A DNA stretch of 43,509 bases from Longimicrobiales bacterium (GTDB lineage Bacteria; Gemmatimonadota; Gemmatimonadetes; Longimicrobiales; Gaopeijiaceae), in assembly GCA_028279425.1 (NCBI GenBank), contig JANQNV010000043.1, positions 1 through 43,509 on the forward strand, given 5' to 3'. Below, piece after piece: positions 17,503 through 25,195 of this stretch. Made by a program: the position numbers and the translations under genes. Position 1 is the first letter of the stretch, and every line of letters starts with the position of its first letter. The notes beneath the pieces were generated by a model. That model ran no database searches, was not told where the DNA came from, and worked only from the letters and a program-made list of their open reading frames with translations.

Positions 17503-18343
17503 GGTGGACCGGACGTTCGAGGCGCCCGACTCCCGGACGCGGCATCCGCTGAACCGCGCAGGGCTCGAAGTCGTGCGCGCGCTGACGGCGCAGATAGCGC
17601 GTGACCTCGATGCTCCGGTCGTCGACCCTCAGCAGATTGAACGAGTTGTCGGCCCGCTCGCGCACGCGGCCGCGACTCGACGTGGTCGTCCCACTCTGGA
17701 CGATCACGACATCGGCGGCGAGTTCGTTCCGCGGCACCACGTCGTGGGCCCGGCTCACGTAGGCGCGGTGGAGATGCCCGGAGAGCACCAGATCGACCCC
17801 CATCTCGGCGAAGGCCGCGAGGACCCGGCCCGCACCGCGCATCGACGGCCCCCCATCGTAGTCCGGCGCCGGAGCGAGGTTGTGGTGCGTCACGATGATG
17901 CGGGCGTCCGAGGCCGGAGACGCGTCGAAGGCCTCCCGGGCGAAGGCGAGTTGACGGCGGTCCAGACGCCCGTTCACGATCGCCGCATGGGGCGCCGACG
18001 AGTCGAGCGAAACCAGTGTGGCTCCGGCAATGCGGGTGATGGTGTCGAGGTCGTCGTGAATGTACCGCCGGTAGTTGCGGTGAGGGGCGAACAGTCGCTC
18101 GAACACCCGGTAGAGGGGAACGTCGTGGTTTCCCGGTGTCACCACGACGGGCAGCGGCGCCAGACGCGCGAGAAACGCCGCGGCCTGCTCGTACTCGTGT
18201 ACCTTGGCTCGCTGCGTGAAGTCGCCCGACACGACCACGGCGTCGGGTCGGATGCGTCCCACCGCATCGAGGAACGCCTCCGCGGCGGCCGGCCGAAACG
18301 GCTTGCCGAAGTGGACGTCGGAGGCGTGGACGAGGGTGATCAT
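17495..18343 (-). CDS. Calcineurin-like metallophosphoesterase
   Basis: 282 residues of the binuclear metallophosphoesterase fold, with all motifs in order: HASDVHFG (DxH), VVSGDFTQRA (GD), TPGNHDVPL (GNHD), IIVTHHNLAP (H), and LSGHLHRAYV (GHxH). It lacks a signal peptide, so it is cytoplasmic. The closest known types are CpdA-like cyclic-nucleotide phosphodiesterases and related enzymes; UDP-2,3-diacylglucosamine hydrolase (LpxH-like) is a possible alternative in an envelope operon but cannot be decided from sequence. It lies ten bases after lgt and overlaps the next small gene by eight bases. Confidence 0.85.
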   Translation of the reverse strand: MITLVHASDVHFGKPFRPAAAEAFLDAVGRIRPDAVVVSGDFTQRAKVHEYEQAAAFLARLAPLPVVVTPGNHDVPLYRVFERLFAPHRNYRRYIHDDLDTITRIAGATLVSLDSSAPHAAIVNGRLDRRQLAFAREAFDASPASDARIIVTHHNLAPAPDYDGGPSMRGAGRVLAAFAEMGVDLVLSGHLHRAYVSRAHDVVPRNELAADVVIVQSGTTTSSRGRVRERADNSFNLLRVDDRSIEVTRYLRRQRAHDFEPCAVQRMPRPGVGRLERPVHHE

Positions 18344-18353
18344 GCCCCGCTCG

Positions 18354-19220
18354 TCAGCGAGCCTTGCCGGCTGGCCGCGGCACCTTCGCGGGGGGGCGAT
18401 TCCGCAGGTGCATCATTCCGGCTATGCCCGCGAGGAGCAGCCCGATGGAGATCAGCTGCGCGAGGGTCAGCACCCCGAAGAAGCGGTCGTCCTTCGCCCG
18501 GAAGATCTCCACCACGAAACGCTCGACTCCGGCCATGGCCAGCCAGGCCATGAAGAGCCAGCCCGCCGCGCGGGGTGTGGAGCGCATGCGCCAGAGCACG
18601 AAGAAGATCACCGTGGACATCGCGACTTCGTAGAGCTGCGTCGGATGAACGGGCAGCACGTTGCCGTACTTCTCGATCAGCGCCGGGTCGGGTTCGATGC
18701 CGAACCCCCGCAGGTTCTCGACGTTCGACGGCGGCGCTCCATTCGGGAAGGCGATGCCCACCCAGGAGTCCGTGGGACGACCGTAGTCGTCTCCCACCAG
18801 GAAGCAGCCCACCCTCCCCACCGCGTAGGCGAGGGCGATCGAGGGCGCCGCCACGTCGGCGATCGTGGGCACGTGGAGCTTCGACCGCTTCGCCTCCCAC
18901 GCCACGAGTACGGTCGCGAGGATGAATCCGCCGTACCAGACCATGCCGCCGCGGTTGAAGACGTACGAGATACCCTGGGCCAGCAGCAGGTCGTAGTTCA
19001 GGAAGACGTAGTACAGCTTGGCGCCGACGATGCCCCCGACGACGGCCATGAAGAGCAGGTCCCACGCCTTCTCCTCGTCGAGTCCCAGCCGACGCATCTC
19101 GATGCGCGCGATGATGCCGGCGGTCACGAACGAGAAGAACATCATGATGCCGAACGTCGTGATCGGCTGACCCCCCAGGAAGGGGATCCAGTCGGGCATG
19201 TCGAAGAGTACGGGAAACAC
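18354..19220 (-). CDS. lgt: Prolipoprotein diacylglyceryl transferase
   Basis: A 288-residue polytopic inner-membrane enzyme that transfers diacylglyceryl from phosphatidylglycerol to the lipobox cysteine of prolipoproteins. About seven hydrophobic segments are visible. The Lgt signature appears as GRVGCFLVGDDYGRPTD, followed by HPTQLYE. The segment equivalent to the E. coli HGGL motif reads GGMVWYGGFIL, with tyrosine in place of His103, a variant I recall in other phyla. Several genes in the window encode likely substrates. It sits 24 bp after tsaD and 10 bp before the phosphoesterase gene. Confidence 0.93.
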   Translation of the reverse strand: MFPVLFDMPDWIPFLGGQPITTFGIMMFFSFVTAGIIARIEMRRLGLDEEKAWDLLFMAVVGGIVGAKLYYVFLNYDLLLAQGISYVFNRGGMVWYGGFILATVLVAWEAKRSKLHVPTIADVAAPSIALAYAVGRVGCFLVGDDYGRPTDSWVGIAFPNGAPPSNVENLRGFGIEPDPALIEKYGNVLPVHPTQLYEVAMSTVIFFVLWRMRSTPRAAGWLFMAWLAMAGVERFVVEIFRAKDDRFFGVLTLAQLISIGLLLAGIAGMMHLRNRPPAKVPRPAGKAR

Positions 19221-19244
19221 CGGATAGGACTCCGTGCGTGGGGG

Positions 19245-20294
19245 TCAGTCGCTCCGACGGAGACCGGGAAACGGGAGATCGGGCCGCGCCGTGGGCGCTG
19301 AGGCGGGCTCGACACTACGGTCGAGGTGGAATCGTCCCGCGCGGGCGATCATCGCCCCGTTGTCCATCGCCAGCCTGGGCGACGAACGATACACCTTCCC
19401 ACGCCCGTCGAGTCGAGCCGCCATCGTCTCGCGCAGCGGCCGATTGGCCGAAACGCCACCGCCCAGCAAGACGTGCGGACACCGGGTATGCTCGACCGCC
19501 CGCAGCGTCTTCTCGACCAGGACGTCGACGACGGCGGCCTGAAACGAGGCCGCGATGTCGGCTCGCCGCTCGGAGAGTTCGCCGGCGTCGTGGAGCTGGG
19601 TGACGGTCTGGAGGACCGCCGTCTTGAGGCCGCTGAACGAGAAGTCGAAGTACCCTGGCCCGCCCGCGGTGTCGGTGCCGCGCAGCATGGGCCTCGGAAA
19701 GGCGAAGGCTTCGGGGTCCCCCTTCACGGCAAGCTCCGAGAGCGGTCTCCCTCCCGGATAGGGCAACCCGAGAAGCTTGGCGACCTTGTCGAAGGCCTCC
19801 CCCGCGGCGTCGTCGCGGGTCTCGCCCAGCAATTCGTACCGACCCCACTCGGGAACGTGGAGGAGCAGGGTGTGCCCTCCGGAAACGAGCAGCCCGATGA
19901 AGGGCGGCTCCGCCTCGCGGTCCTCGAGCGAGGGTGCGAAGAGGTGCGCCTCCATGTGATGGACCGGCACGAGCGGACGTCCCAGCGCGAGGGCGGCGGC
20001 ACGCGCCCACCCGAAGCCGACCAGGAGCGCTCCCACGAGCCCGGGGCCGGCGGTGGCCGCGATCGCATCGACCTGGCCGAGGCGAAGGCCGGCCTGATCG
20101 AGGGCCCGGTCGACCACCCGGTCGAGATGCACGAGGTGCTGACGCGCCGCGAGCTCGGGCACGACGCCTCCGTACACCTCGTGAACGTCCTGAGAGAGGA
20201 TCACGTGACCGAGGATCCGCGTGTCGCCGTCGATGATGCCCACCGACGTTTCGTCGCAGCTGGTCTCGACGCCGAGCACGATGGGCCCGTTCAC
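19245..20294 (-). CDS. tsaD: tRNA N6-threonylcarbamoyladenosine transferase subunit TsaD
   Basis: About 349 residues of the Kae1/TsaD ASKHA family, which with TsaB and TsaE transfers threonylcarbamoyl to A37 of ANN-decoding tRNAs. Seen: ETSCDETSVGI at the N-terminus, the metal-binding HHMEAHLFAP (HMEAH), GLLVSGGHTLL, DDAAGEAFDKVAKLLGLPYPGG, FDFSFSGLKTAV, and LLGGGVSANRPLRE. The start is taken as GTG at 20294, overlapping the ybbR stop by four bases (GTGA); a second GTG lies one codon upstream. Longer open frame beyond this is a shadow of ybbR. Confidence 0.95.
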   Translation of the reverse strand: MNGPIVLGVETSCDETSVGIIDGDTRILGHVILSQDVHEVYGGVVPELAARQHLVHLDRVVDRALDQAGLRLGQVDAIAATAGPGLVGALLVGFGWARAAALALGRPLVPVHHMEAHLFAPSLEDREAEPPFIGLLVSGGHTLLLHVPEWGRYELLGETRDDAAGEAFDKVAKLLGLPYPGGRPLSELAVKGDPEAFAFPRPMLRGTDTAGGPGYFDFSFSGLKTAVLQTVTQLHDAGELSERRADIAASFQAAVVDVLVEKTLRAVEHTRCPHVLLGGGVSANRPLRETMAARLDGRGKVYRSSPRLAMDNGAMIARAGRFHLDRSVEPASAPTARPDLPFPGLRRSD

Positions 20295-21295
20295 CACGAA
20301 CCGCCCTGGGCGACCGCGCCCCCGTCGATCGAGTCGGCGGCCGAGGCGGTGCTGGGCTCGCGCCGCACCGTGACCGAGTCCGTCGCCATGATCACCTGGA
20401 GGAAGGGGTCGACGATCCCGTCGACCCGAAAGGGCACACGACGACTCTCGCCGGGCCGCACGTCGCGCACGCTCTCGCTGCTCACGATGAGGCGCAGCTG
20501 GGACAGGTCGGCGCGGGCCGTACGGGTGTCGGGGCCACGCACGGTGAGTGGGAGCGAGGTGGGCGTGATCTCGAGCCCGGTGGCGTCCGAGCCCTCCACC
20601 TCGATGTCGATCGGCGGGAGCGGGCGATCGAGGGCCTCCTCGATCGGGATGGTCACCTCGATGTCGGCCGTGAAGCTGAGTCCCTCGAGACCCGTCGTGT
20701 CGAGCGACGCCACCCTCCGGGTCGAGGCCGACAGCCCGGTCAGATCGACCGGTTGAGCACGGATCGAGTCGACCTGGGCGAGCTCTCCCTCGGTTCCCCG
20801 TACGCGCACCACCGTGGGCGACACCGAAAGCGGGCCGGCCAGAGCGAAGCCGGTGCGAGGCCGACCCACGGTCGGCACGGTGACCGGGATCGCCCTCACC
20901 ACCGTTCGCTCCAGGTGGATCGTCACGGTGGACGGCACCACGTCGTCGACGACCAGACTCCCGGCCCCGTCGAAGACGACCCAATCACGGCGGAGCGTCA
21001 CGGTGGTGTCGCCCGTCGACACGGCTTCCAGCGGAATTCGCACGGCAGCGCTCTGTCGGTCGAGGCGAATGATCTCGCCCGCCGGGCCGACGAAACTCAC
21101 CTGGACGGTCGCCGGCTCGGGAGGCGCCGCTTCGCGCCAGTCGAGATCTCCGATCTGCACGAGGATCGGGACGTCGGTCACCACCTCGCGGTCCGGGGGC
21201 TCGGCGCGCACGACCGCCCACAAGAAGACGGACAGGCCGATCGCGGCCAGCTTGAGCGTCCAGTTGCGGGTGACGGTCGCCGGAAGAACACTCAC
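20291..21295 (-). CDS. YbbR-like domain protein (CdaR-like)
   Basis: 334 residues: one N-terminal membrane helix in the typical YbbR context (NWTLKLAAIGLSVFLWAVV), then repeated beta-rich YbbR modules outside the membrane, each ending in a Val-rich strand such as ITPTSLPLTVRGP, and a short Ser/Asp/Gly-rich tail. In Firmicutes the homologue CdaR regulates the cyclic-di-AMP synthase CdaA. Here no cdaA or glmM adjoins, so that role cannot be assumed. The start is GTG at 21295, 13 bases after resA. Confidence 0.82.
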   Translation of the reverse strand: MSVLPATVTRNWTLKLAAIGLSVFLWAVVRAEPPDREVVTDVPILVQIGDLDWREAAPPEPATVQVSFVGPAGEIIRLDRQSAAVRIPLEAVSTGDTTVTLRRDWVVFDGAGSLVVDDVVPSTVTIHLERTVVRAIPVTVPTVGRPRTGFALAGPLSVSPTVVRVRGTEGELAQVDSIRAQPVDLTGLSASTRRVASLDTTGLEGLSFTADIEVTIPIEEALDRPLPPIDIEVEGSDATGLEITPTSLPLTVRGPDTRTARADLSQLRLIVSSESVRDVRPGESRRVPFRVDGIVDPFLQVIMATDSVTVRREPSTASAADSIDGGAVAQGGSW

Positions 21296-21308
21296 GGGCG
21301 AACCCGGC

Positions 21309-21884
21309 TCACGAATCCAGCAGGCGCCGAATCATCTCCTGATACTCGGGAGAGTCCCACTCGGTCGGGCCCGCGACCTTCTTGTAGATCACCCCGTTTC
21401 GTCCGATGAGGAAACTCTCCGGGACGCCCGTCGTCTGGTACGTACGCTGGATCGTGCCCGGTGGGTCGTGCCAAACGGTGAAGGTGTAACCGTTCTCGGC
21501 GATGTACTCCGGAACGTCGCCCGCTACCCGACCGAAGGCGTCGGGCTGACCCGGCTCGGCAGCGTCGACGCTCACCGCCAGGACCACGAAGTCGTCGTCG
21601 TCGATGGACTCCTGAAGGCGCTGCATCGAGGGCATCTCGAACCGACACGGGGGGCACCAGGTGGCCCAGACGTTCAAGAGCACGACCTTGCCGTCGAGCT
21701 CCGAGAGCGCGACGGGCCGACCGTCGAGCGACATGGCCGTGAATTCGGGAGCGGGGCTCCCCGCGAGCACGGCCGAGTAGTTGCCGCGCCCCACCCACGC
21801 CGCCACCACGACGATTCCCATGAGGAGAAGCGCGGCGACGTACGGCAGCCTGGACGGCCTGCGGGGGGTGTTGTTCTCGGTCAT
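21309..21884 (-). CDS. resA: ResA/TlpA-like membrane-anchored thiol-disulfide oxidoreductase
   Basis: 191 residues from ATG at 21884: a single N-terminal membrane anchor (LPYVAALLLMGIVVVAAWVG) and a periplasmic thioredoxin fold of the TlpA/AhpC-TSA type with active site WATWCPPCRFEMP and the cis-proline loop TTGVPESFLIG. Such proteins reduce apocytochrome c or other exported disulfides. An in-frame extension to 21953 reads MHPFPRNSESGRIVRYV, which does not look like a signal and would cover the promoter-like region, so the shorter start is preferred. Probably first gene of the resA-ybbR-tsaD-lgt-tamAB run. Confidence 0.88.
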   Translation of the reverse strand: MTENNTPRRPSRLPYVAALLLMGIVVVAAWVGRGNYSAVLAGSPAPEFTAMSLDGRPVALSELDGKVVLLNVWATWCPPCRFEMPSMQRLQESIDDDDFVVLAVSVDAAEPGQPDAFGRVAGDVPEYIAENGYTFTVWHDPPGTIQRTYQTTGVPESFLIGRNGVIYKKVAGPTEWDSPEYQEMIRRLLDS

Positions 21885-21889
21885 AACGC

Positions 21890-21944
21890 CTCGGAAAGTC
21901 GCTACATATCGTACAATTCTGCCGCTTTCCGAGTTCCGCGGAAA
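21890..21944 (-). promoter_or_regulatory. Palindrome cluster and AT-rich promoter region upstream of resA
   Basis: CTCGGAAAG (21890-21898) and CTTTCCGAG (21925-21933) form a perfect 9-bp inverted repeat. They flank an AT-rich core (ACATATCGTACAATTC on the plus strand) that is unusual for this GC-rich region. A third copy of the half-site, CGGAAAG, follows within TTCCGCGGAA (21934-21943). The arrangement looks like operator half-sites around a promoter just upstream of the resA start. -35 and -10 boxes are not clear. Confidence 0.45.
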
Positions 21945-21959
21945 GGGGTGCAACCCGCC

Positions 21960-22817
21960 CTATCCACCCCCGCGGCGCCCGACCACCAGACGAACGGCCG
22001 TACCCCGCTCGAGCTGCGTTCCCCCGGGAGGCTCCTGGCCGACGACGCGCCCCTGGTCGCGCCCGAAGCGGAACACCTCCTCGACCTCTCCCACCGCCAG
22101 CCCGAGCGCCCGCACGGAATCCCGTGCCACGACCTCCGACAGCCCAAGAAGGACCGGCATCTCGATCGACGGGGGTCCGAGACTGAGGGTGAGCCGCACC
22201 TCGGCCGGCAGGGCGAGTTGTGAACCCGCCTCCGGGCGCAACTCGACGACCCGACCTCGAGGGAGGTCGCTTTCCACCGAATCGACCACGACCTCGAAGC
22301 CGGTCGCTCGCAAGAGGTCGGCCGCCTGCGCCCCGGGCAGACGCGACACCGAGGGCACCTGGTGGCGATCCGGTCCCACACTGACCGCGACACGAATGCC
22401 TCCCCCCGGCAAGATCAACTGACCTCCCAGTGGAGCTTGCCCCACGACCGTGCCTGAATCGGCCTCCGGGTGACGAAACTGCTCGACGAGCGAAAGGTCG
22501 AGTCCAGCCGTGGCGAGGGCCTGCTCGACCTCCGGAAGGGTGAACCCACCCACCTCCGGCACCTCCACCAGCCCCGTCAGCGCATCGGGGGTCGGAAAGA
22601 AGACCCGGGTCGCCGCGAGGTAGCCGAGTCCCCAGCCGCCGAACGCGACCAGCGCCGCGAGTCCGAGCACTCGAGGCTGGGCGAGGACCCGGAGGCCGGA
22701 GCTGGGCCGAGCCGCGTCGCCAGCGGGTCCCTCGTCGCCGGTCCTTCGGGCGCCGCCCCGGCGTCGTCGCAGAGAGCTTCCGAGTTTCACCCTGGCCTCC
22801 TCGGGACCCGCGCGCAT
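21960..22817 (-). CDS. Stand-alone PASTA-domain membrane protein
   Basis: 285 residues from ATG at 22817, seven bases after the rsmB stop. A basic cytoplasmic N-terminus (LRRRRGGARR) precedes one membrane helix (VLGLAALVAFGGWGLGYLAA). Three PASTA repeats follow, starting at VEVPEVGGFTLPEVEQAL, HQVPSVSRLPGAQAADLL and IEMPVLLGLSEVVARDSV, each with a GxVxxxxPxxG-type turn such as GRVVGQEPPGGTQL. PASTA domains usually bind muropeptides or mediate dimerisation on serine/threonine kinases or PBPs. Here there is no kinase or transpeptidase part, so this may be a peptidoglycan-sensing or scaffolding protein. Confidence 0.85.
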   Translation of the reverse strand: MRAGPEEARVKLGSSLRRRRGGARRTGDEGPAGDAARPSSGLRVLAQPRVLGLAALVAFGGWGLGYLAATRVFFPTPDALTGLVEVPEVGGFTLPEVEQALATAGLDLSLVEQFRHPEADSGTVVGQAPLGGQLILPGGGIRVAVSVGPDRHQVPSVSRLPGAQAADLLRATGFEVVVDSVESDLPRGRVVELRPEAGSQLALPAEVRLTLSLGPPSIEMPVLLGLSEVVARDSVRALGLAVGEVEEVFRFGRDQGRVVGQEPPGGTQLERGTAVRLVVGRRGGG

Positions 22818-22824
22818 GGGGCCA

Positions 22825-24096
22825 TCATCCGATGCGGCGCATGCGAGCGGCGAAGGCTCCATCGAACCCCGACGTCTCCGGAACGACCCGAAGGAACCCC
22901 TCGCGCGTGAGATCCGACAACACGAACCCCTGGGGGGGCTCGAGGCGGAAATCGGGACGTCGTTCGAGGAAGCGCCGCACCTGGTCTTCGTTCTCTTCGG
23001 GTTCGAGGGTGCAGGTGCTGTACACCAGGAGCCCCCCGGAAGGTACCGAGCGAGCCGCTTGCTGCATCAACCGTGCCTGTACCTGGGCCAGCTCGATCGG
23101 ACCCTTCGGCTTCAGTCGCCACCGGCCGTCCGGATGCCGACGAAAGGTGCCCGTACCGGTGCACGGCACATCGAGCAGAACCACCCCGGCGTCCATCACC
23201 GGCGGCTCCTCGGCACGGGCCTGGACGACACCGATCGGAAGGCCGCTCCGGATGGCGTTGTGTTTCAGGACCTCGAGTCGTGGCGCCGAGGGGTCGCAGG
23301 CCACAACATATCGGGCCCGCCGAGCGAGATACAGAGTCTTGCCACCGGGCGCCGCACAGAGGTCGGCGACGACCGACCCGGACCGAGGGTGGGCGTACCT
23401 CCCGACGAGAGCCGCCCCGGGGTCCTGGATGAAGCCGGGGGCGGCCGCGAGGAGCGCCGTCGGCCCCAGATGGTCGACCCACAGGGCACCGCTGCCCCGC
23501 CCCGCCAACGTCGCGATCCCGGAGGCGGCCTCGATCGACTCGACCGCCGCGGCGACCGACCCGAACGGCACGAAGCCGAGCGGTGGCACCCGATTCGCAA
23601 CCTCCACCCGCGCCTCGACCTCCCGAAACGGGGCCCGAGCGAGCCAGCGGTCGATCAGCCAACGCGGATGCGAGCCCCAGCTCGCGAGGTATGCCGCCGG
23701 ATCGGTCGCGGGATCCGGAAAACGCTCCACCCCCGTACCGTTTCGGAGCAGCGCCCGAAGCACGGCGTTGACGAGGCCGGCCGCGCGCTCCTGGCCCCGT
23801 TGCCGACTCGACTCCACCGCCGCGCTCACCGCCGCGTACTCGGGAACGCCTCCCAGCTGCATCAGCTGGTAGAGCCCCAGTCGCAGTACGTCCAGAACGA
23901 TCGGCGACAGCCGGCCCACCCCTCCGCGAACCTCGAGGTCGAGCAGGTAGTCGAGACGGCCTCTCATTCGAACGACGCCGTAGCTCAGCTCCTGAACGAA
24001 CCGTCGTTCCCGTGGTGCGAGAGCAACCGCCGCCTTCGAAAAGGCGCGATCGAGGCGTTGTCCGCGGCCCACCGCGGCAAGCACATCGAGGGCCAC
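22825..24096 (-). CDS. rsmB: 16S rRNA (cytosine-967-C5)-methyltransferase
   Basis: The N-terminal part is a NusB-like RNA-binding domain (ALAPRERRFVQELSYGVVRMRGRLDY ... GLVNAVLRALLR). The C-terminal part is a Rossmann methyltransferase with the SAM loop ADLCAAPGGKTLYLA and both RNA:m5C motifs: catalytic LLDVPCTGTGTFRRHP and YSTCTLEPEENE. The protein is about 423 residues from the GTG at 24096. An open frame continues upstream to an ATG at 24225, which would overlap thiG by 100 bases; the true start may lie between. It follows thiG closely and precedes the PASTA gene by seven bases. Confidence 0.92.
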   Translation of the reverse strand: MALDVLAAVGRGQRLDRAFSKAAVALAPRERRFVQELSYGVVRMRGRLDYLLDLEVRGGVGRLSPIVLDVLRLGLYQLMQLGGVPEYAAVSAAVESSRQRGQERAAGLVNAVLRALLRNGTGVERFPDPATDPAAYLASWGSHPRWLIDRWLARAPFREVEARVEVANRVPPLGFVPFGSVAAAVESIEAASGIATLAGRGSGALWVDHLGPTALLAAAPGFIQDPGAALVGRYAHPRSGSVVADLCAAPGGKTLYLARRARYVVACDPSAPRLEVLKHNAIRSGLPIGVVQARAEEPPVMDAGVVLLDVPCTGTGTFRRHPDGRWRLKPKGPIELAQVQARLMQQAARSVPSGGLLVYSTCTLEPEENEDQVRRFLERRPDFRLEPPQGFVLSDLTREGFLRVVPETSGFDGAFAARMRRIG

Positions 24097-24125
24097 CCCC
24101 CTGGCGTCGAGGCCCTCCGCCGCGG

Positions 24126-24923
24126 TCAGTCCAGCATCCCCTTCGACGGTGACGACGGCACCGCGATCTCCCGCGCCGGCATGCGCCCTGCGAGGAACGC
24201 CAGGCGACCGGCGTGGACGGCCCACTTCATCGCCGTCGACATCGCCACGGGATCGTCGGCTGCCGCGAGCGCCGTGTTCATCAACACTCCGTCGACACCC
24301 TGCTCCATGGTCAGACAGGCATCGGAGGCGGTACCCACCCCCGCGTCGACGATCACGGGGACGTCGAGTCGCCGCTTGATCTCACGGATGAAGTAGGGGT
24401 TCACCACCCCGAGCCCCGATCCGATCGGACTGGCGAGGGGCATCACGGCCACGCACCCCGCATCCTCGAGCCTGAGTGCCGTCACCAGATCGTCGTTGGT
24501 GTACGCCATGATCTTGAAGCCCTCCGCCGCCAACACCTGCGCCGCCTCGATCGTCGCCGCGACATCCGGCAGGAGGGTCGTCTGATCGCCGATCACCTCG
24601 AGCTTGAGGAAGTCACTGAAGCCGGCGGCCCGGGCGAGTCGGGCATACCGGATCGCGTCTTCGGCCGTGTAGCAGCCCGCGGTGTTGGGCAGCAGGAAGA
24701 ACTCGGTCGGATCGAGGTGGTGGAGGATCGCCTCCTCTTTCGTCCTGTCGAGGTCGACACGGCGCACGGCCACCGTGACCACATCGGCGCCCGACGCCCG
24801 AATCGCCTCGACCATGATCTCGTTCGACGCGTACTTGCCGGTGCCGACGATCAATCGAGAACGAAACTCGCGCCCGCCGACGACCAGAGGACGGTCGATG
24901 GATTCCCTCAGCTTCTCGGTCAT
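24126..24923 (-). CDS. thiG: Thiazole synthase
   Basis: A 265-residue TIM-barrel enzyme that builds the thiazole phosphate moiety of thiamine from 1-deoxyxylulose 5-phosphate, dehydroglycine and ThiS thiocarboxylate. Seen: SRLIVGTGKYASNEIM, VTVAVRRVDLDR, LPNTAGCYTAEDA, the Schiff-base lysine in FLKLEVIGD (Lys107), MPLASPIGSGLGV, and VDAGVGTASDAC with ALAAADDPVAM. Length is standard. It lies 59 bp after thiS, with a hairpin in the gap, and its 3' end meets rsmB. Confidence 0.96.
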   Translation of the reverse strand: MTEKLRESIDRPLVVGGREFRSRLIVGTGKYASNEIMVEAIRASGADVVTVAVRRVDLDRTKEEAILHHLDPTEFFLLPNTAGCYTAEDAIRYARLARAAGFSDFLKLEVIGDQTTLLPDVAATIEAAQVLAAEGFKIMAYTNDDLVTALRLEDAGCVAVMPLASPIGSGLGVVNPYFIREIKRRLDVPVIVDAGVGTASDACLTMEQGVDGVLMNTALAAADDPVAMSTAMKWAVHAGRLAFLAGRMPAREIAVPSSPSKGMLD

Positions 24924-24939
24924 GTGCCTGCGCTGCTCG

Positions 24940-24959
24940 CGGTCGACGTCGGTCGACCG
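24940..24959 (-). other. Perfect 8-bp stem-loop between thiS and thiG
   Basis: CGGTCGAC and GTCGACCG surround a four-base loop GTCG in the 59-bp thiS-thiG gap, 17 bp before the thiG start. No T-tract follows, so it is more likely an mRNA structure affecting stability or thiG translation than a terminator. Confidence 0.4.
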
Positions 24960-24982
24960 GCTCTGTGTGAAGGGTGTACTCC

Positions 24983-25195
24983 TCAGCCGCCACCCACGAA
25001 GTGGACGAGCTCGAGCACGTCACCGGCCTCGACGGGCTCGGTCGCATATCGATCTCGCGTCAGAATCTCGCGATTGCGTTCGACGACGACGAGTTCCGGC
25101 CGCAAATCGAGCGACTCGAGGAGCGCTTGTACGGTCAGCCCCGCCTCGACGTCTCGGGGGCGCCCGTTGAGTCGGATCGAGATCGGAGGGCTCAC
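24983..25195 (-). CDS. thiS: Sulfur carrier protein ThiS
   Basis: A 70-residue ubiquitin-like carrier (beta-grasp fold) ending VHFVGGG; the terminal glycine is adenylated and thiocarboxylated to deliver sulfur to ThiG. The core reads ISIRLNGRPRDVEAGLTVQALLES and VVVERNREILTRD. The GTG start at 25195 overlaps the thiE stop by four bases (GTGA). Its direct partners for activation (ThiF or equivalent) and dehydroglycine supply (ThiO/ThiH) are not in the window. Confidence 0.93.
   Translation of the reverse strand: MSPPISIRLNGRPRDVEAGLTVQALLESLDLRPELVVVERNREILTRDRYATEPVEAGDVLELVHFVGGG

Noticed and set aside
19245..20984. A 579-codon open frame containing tsaD with a long N-terminal extension
   Set aside because: The first 230 codons run through ybbR in another frame and look random; tsaD begins at the GTG overlapping the ybbR stop.
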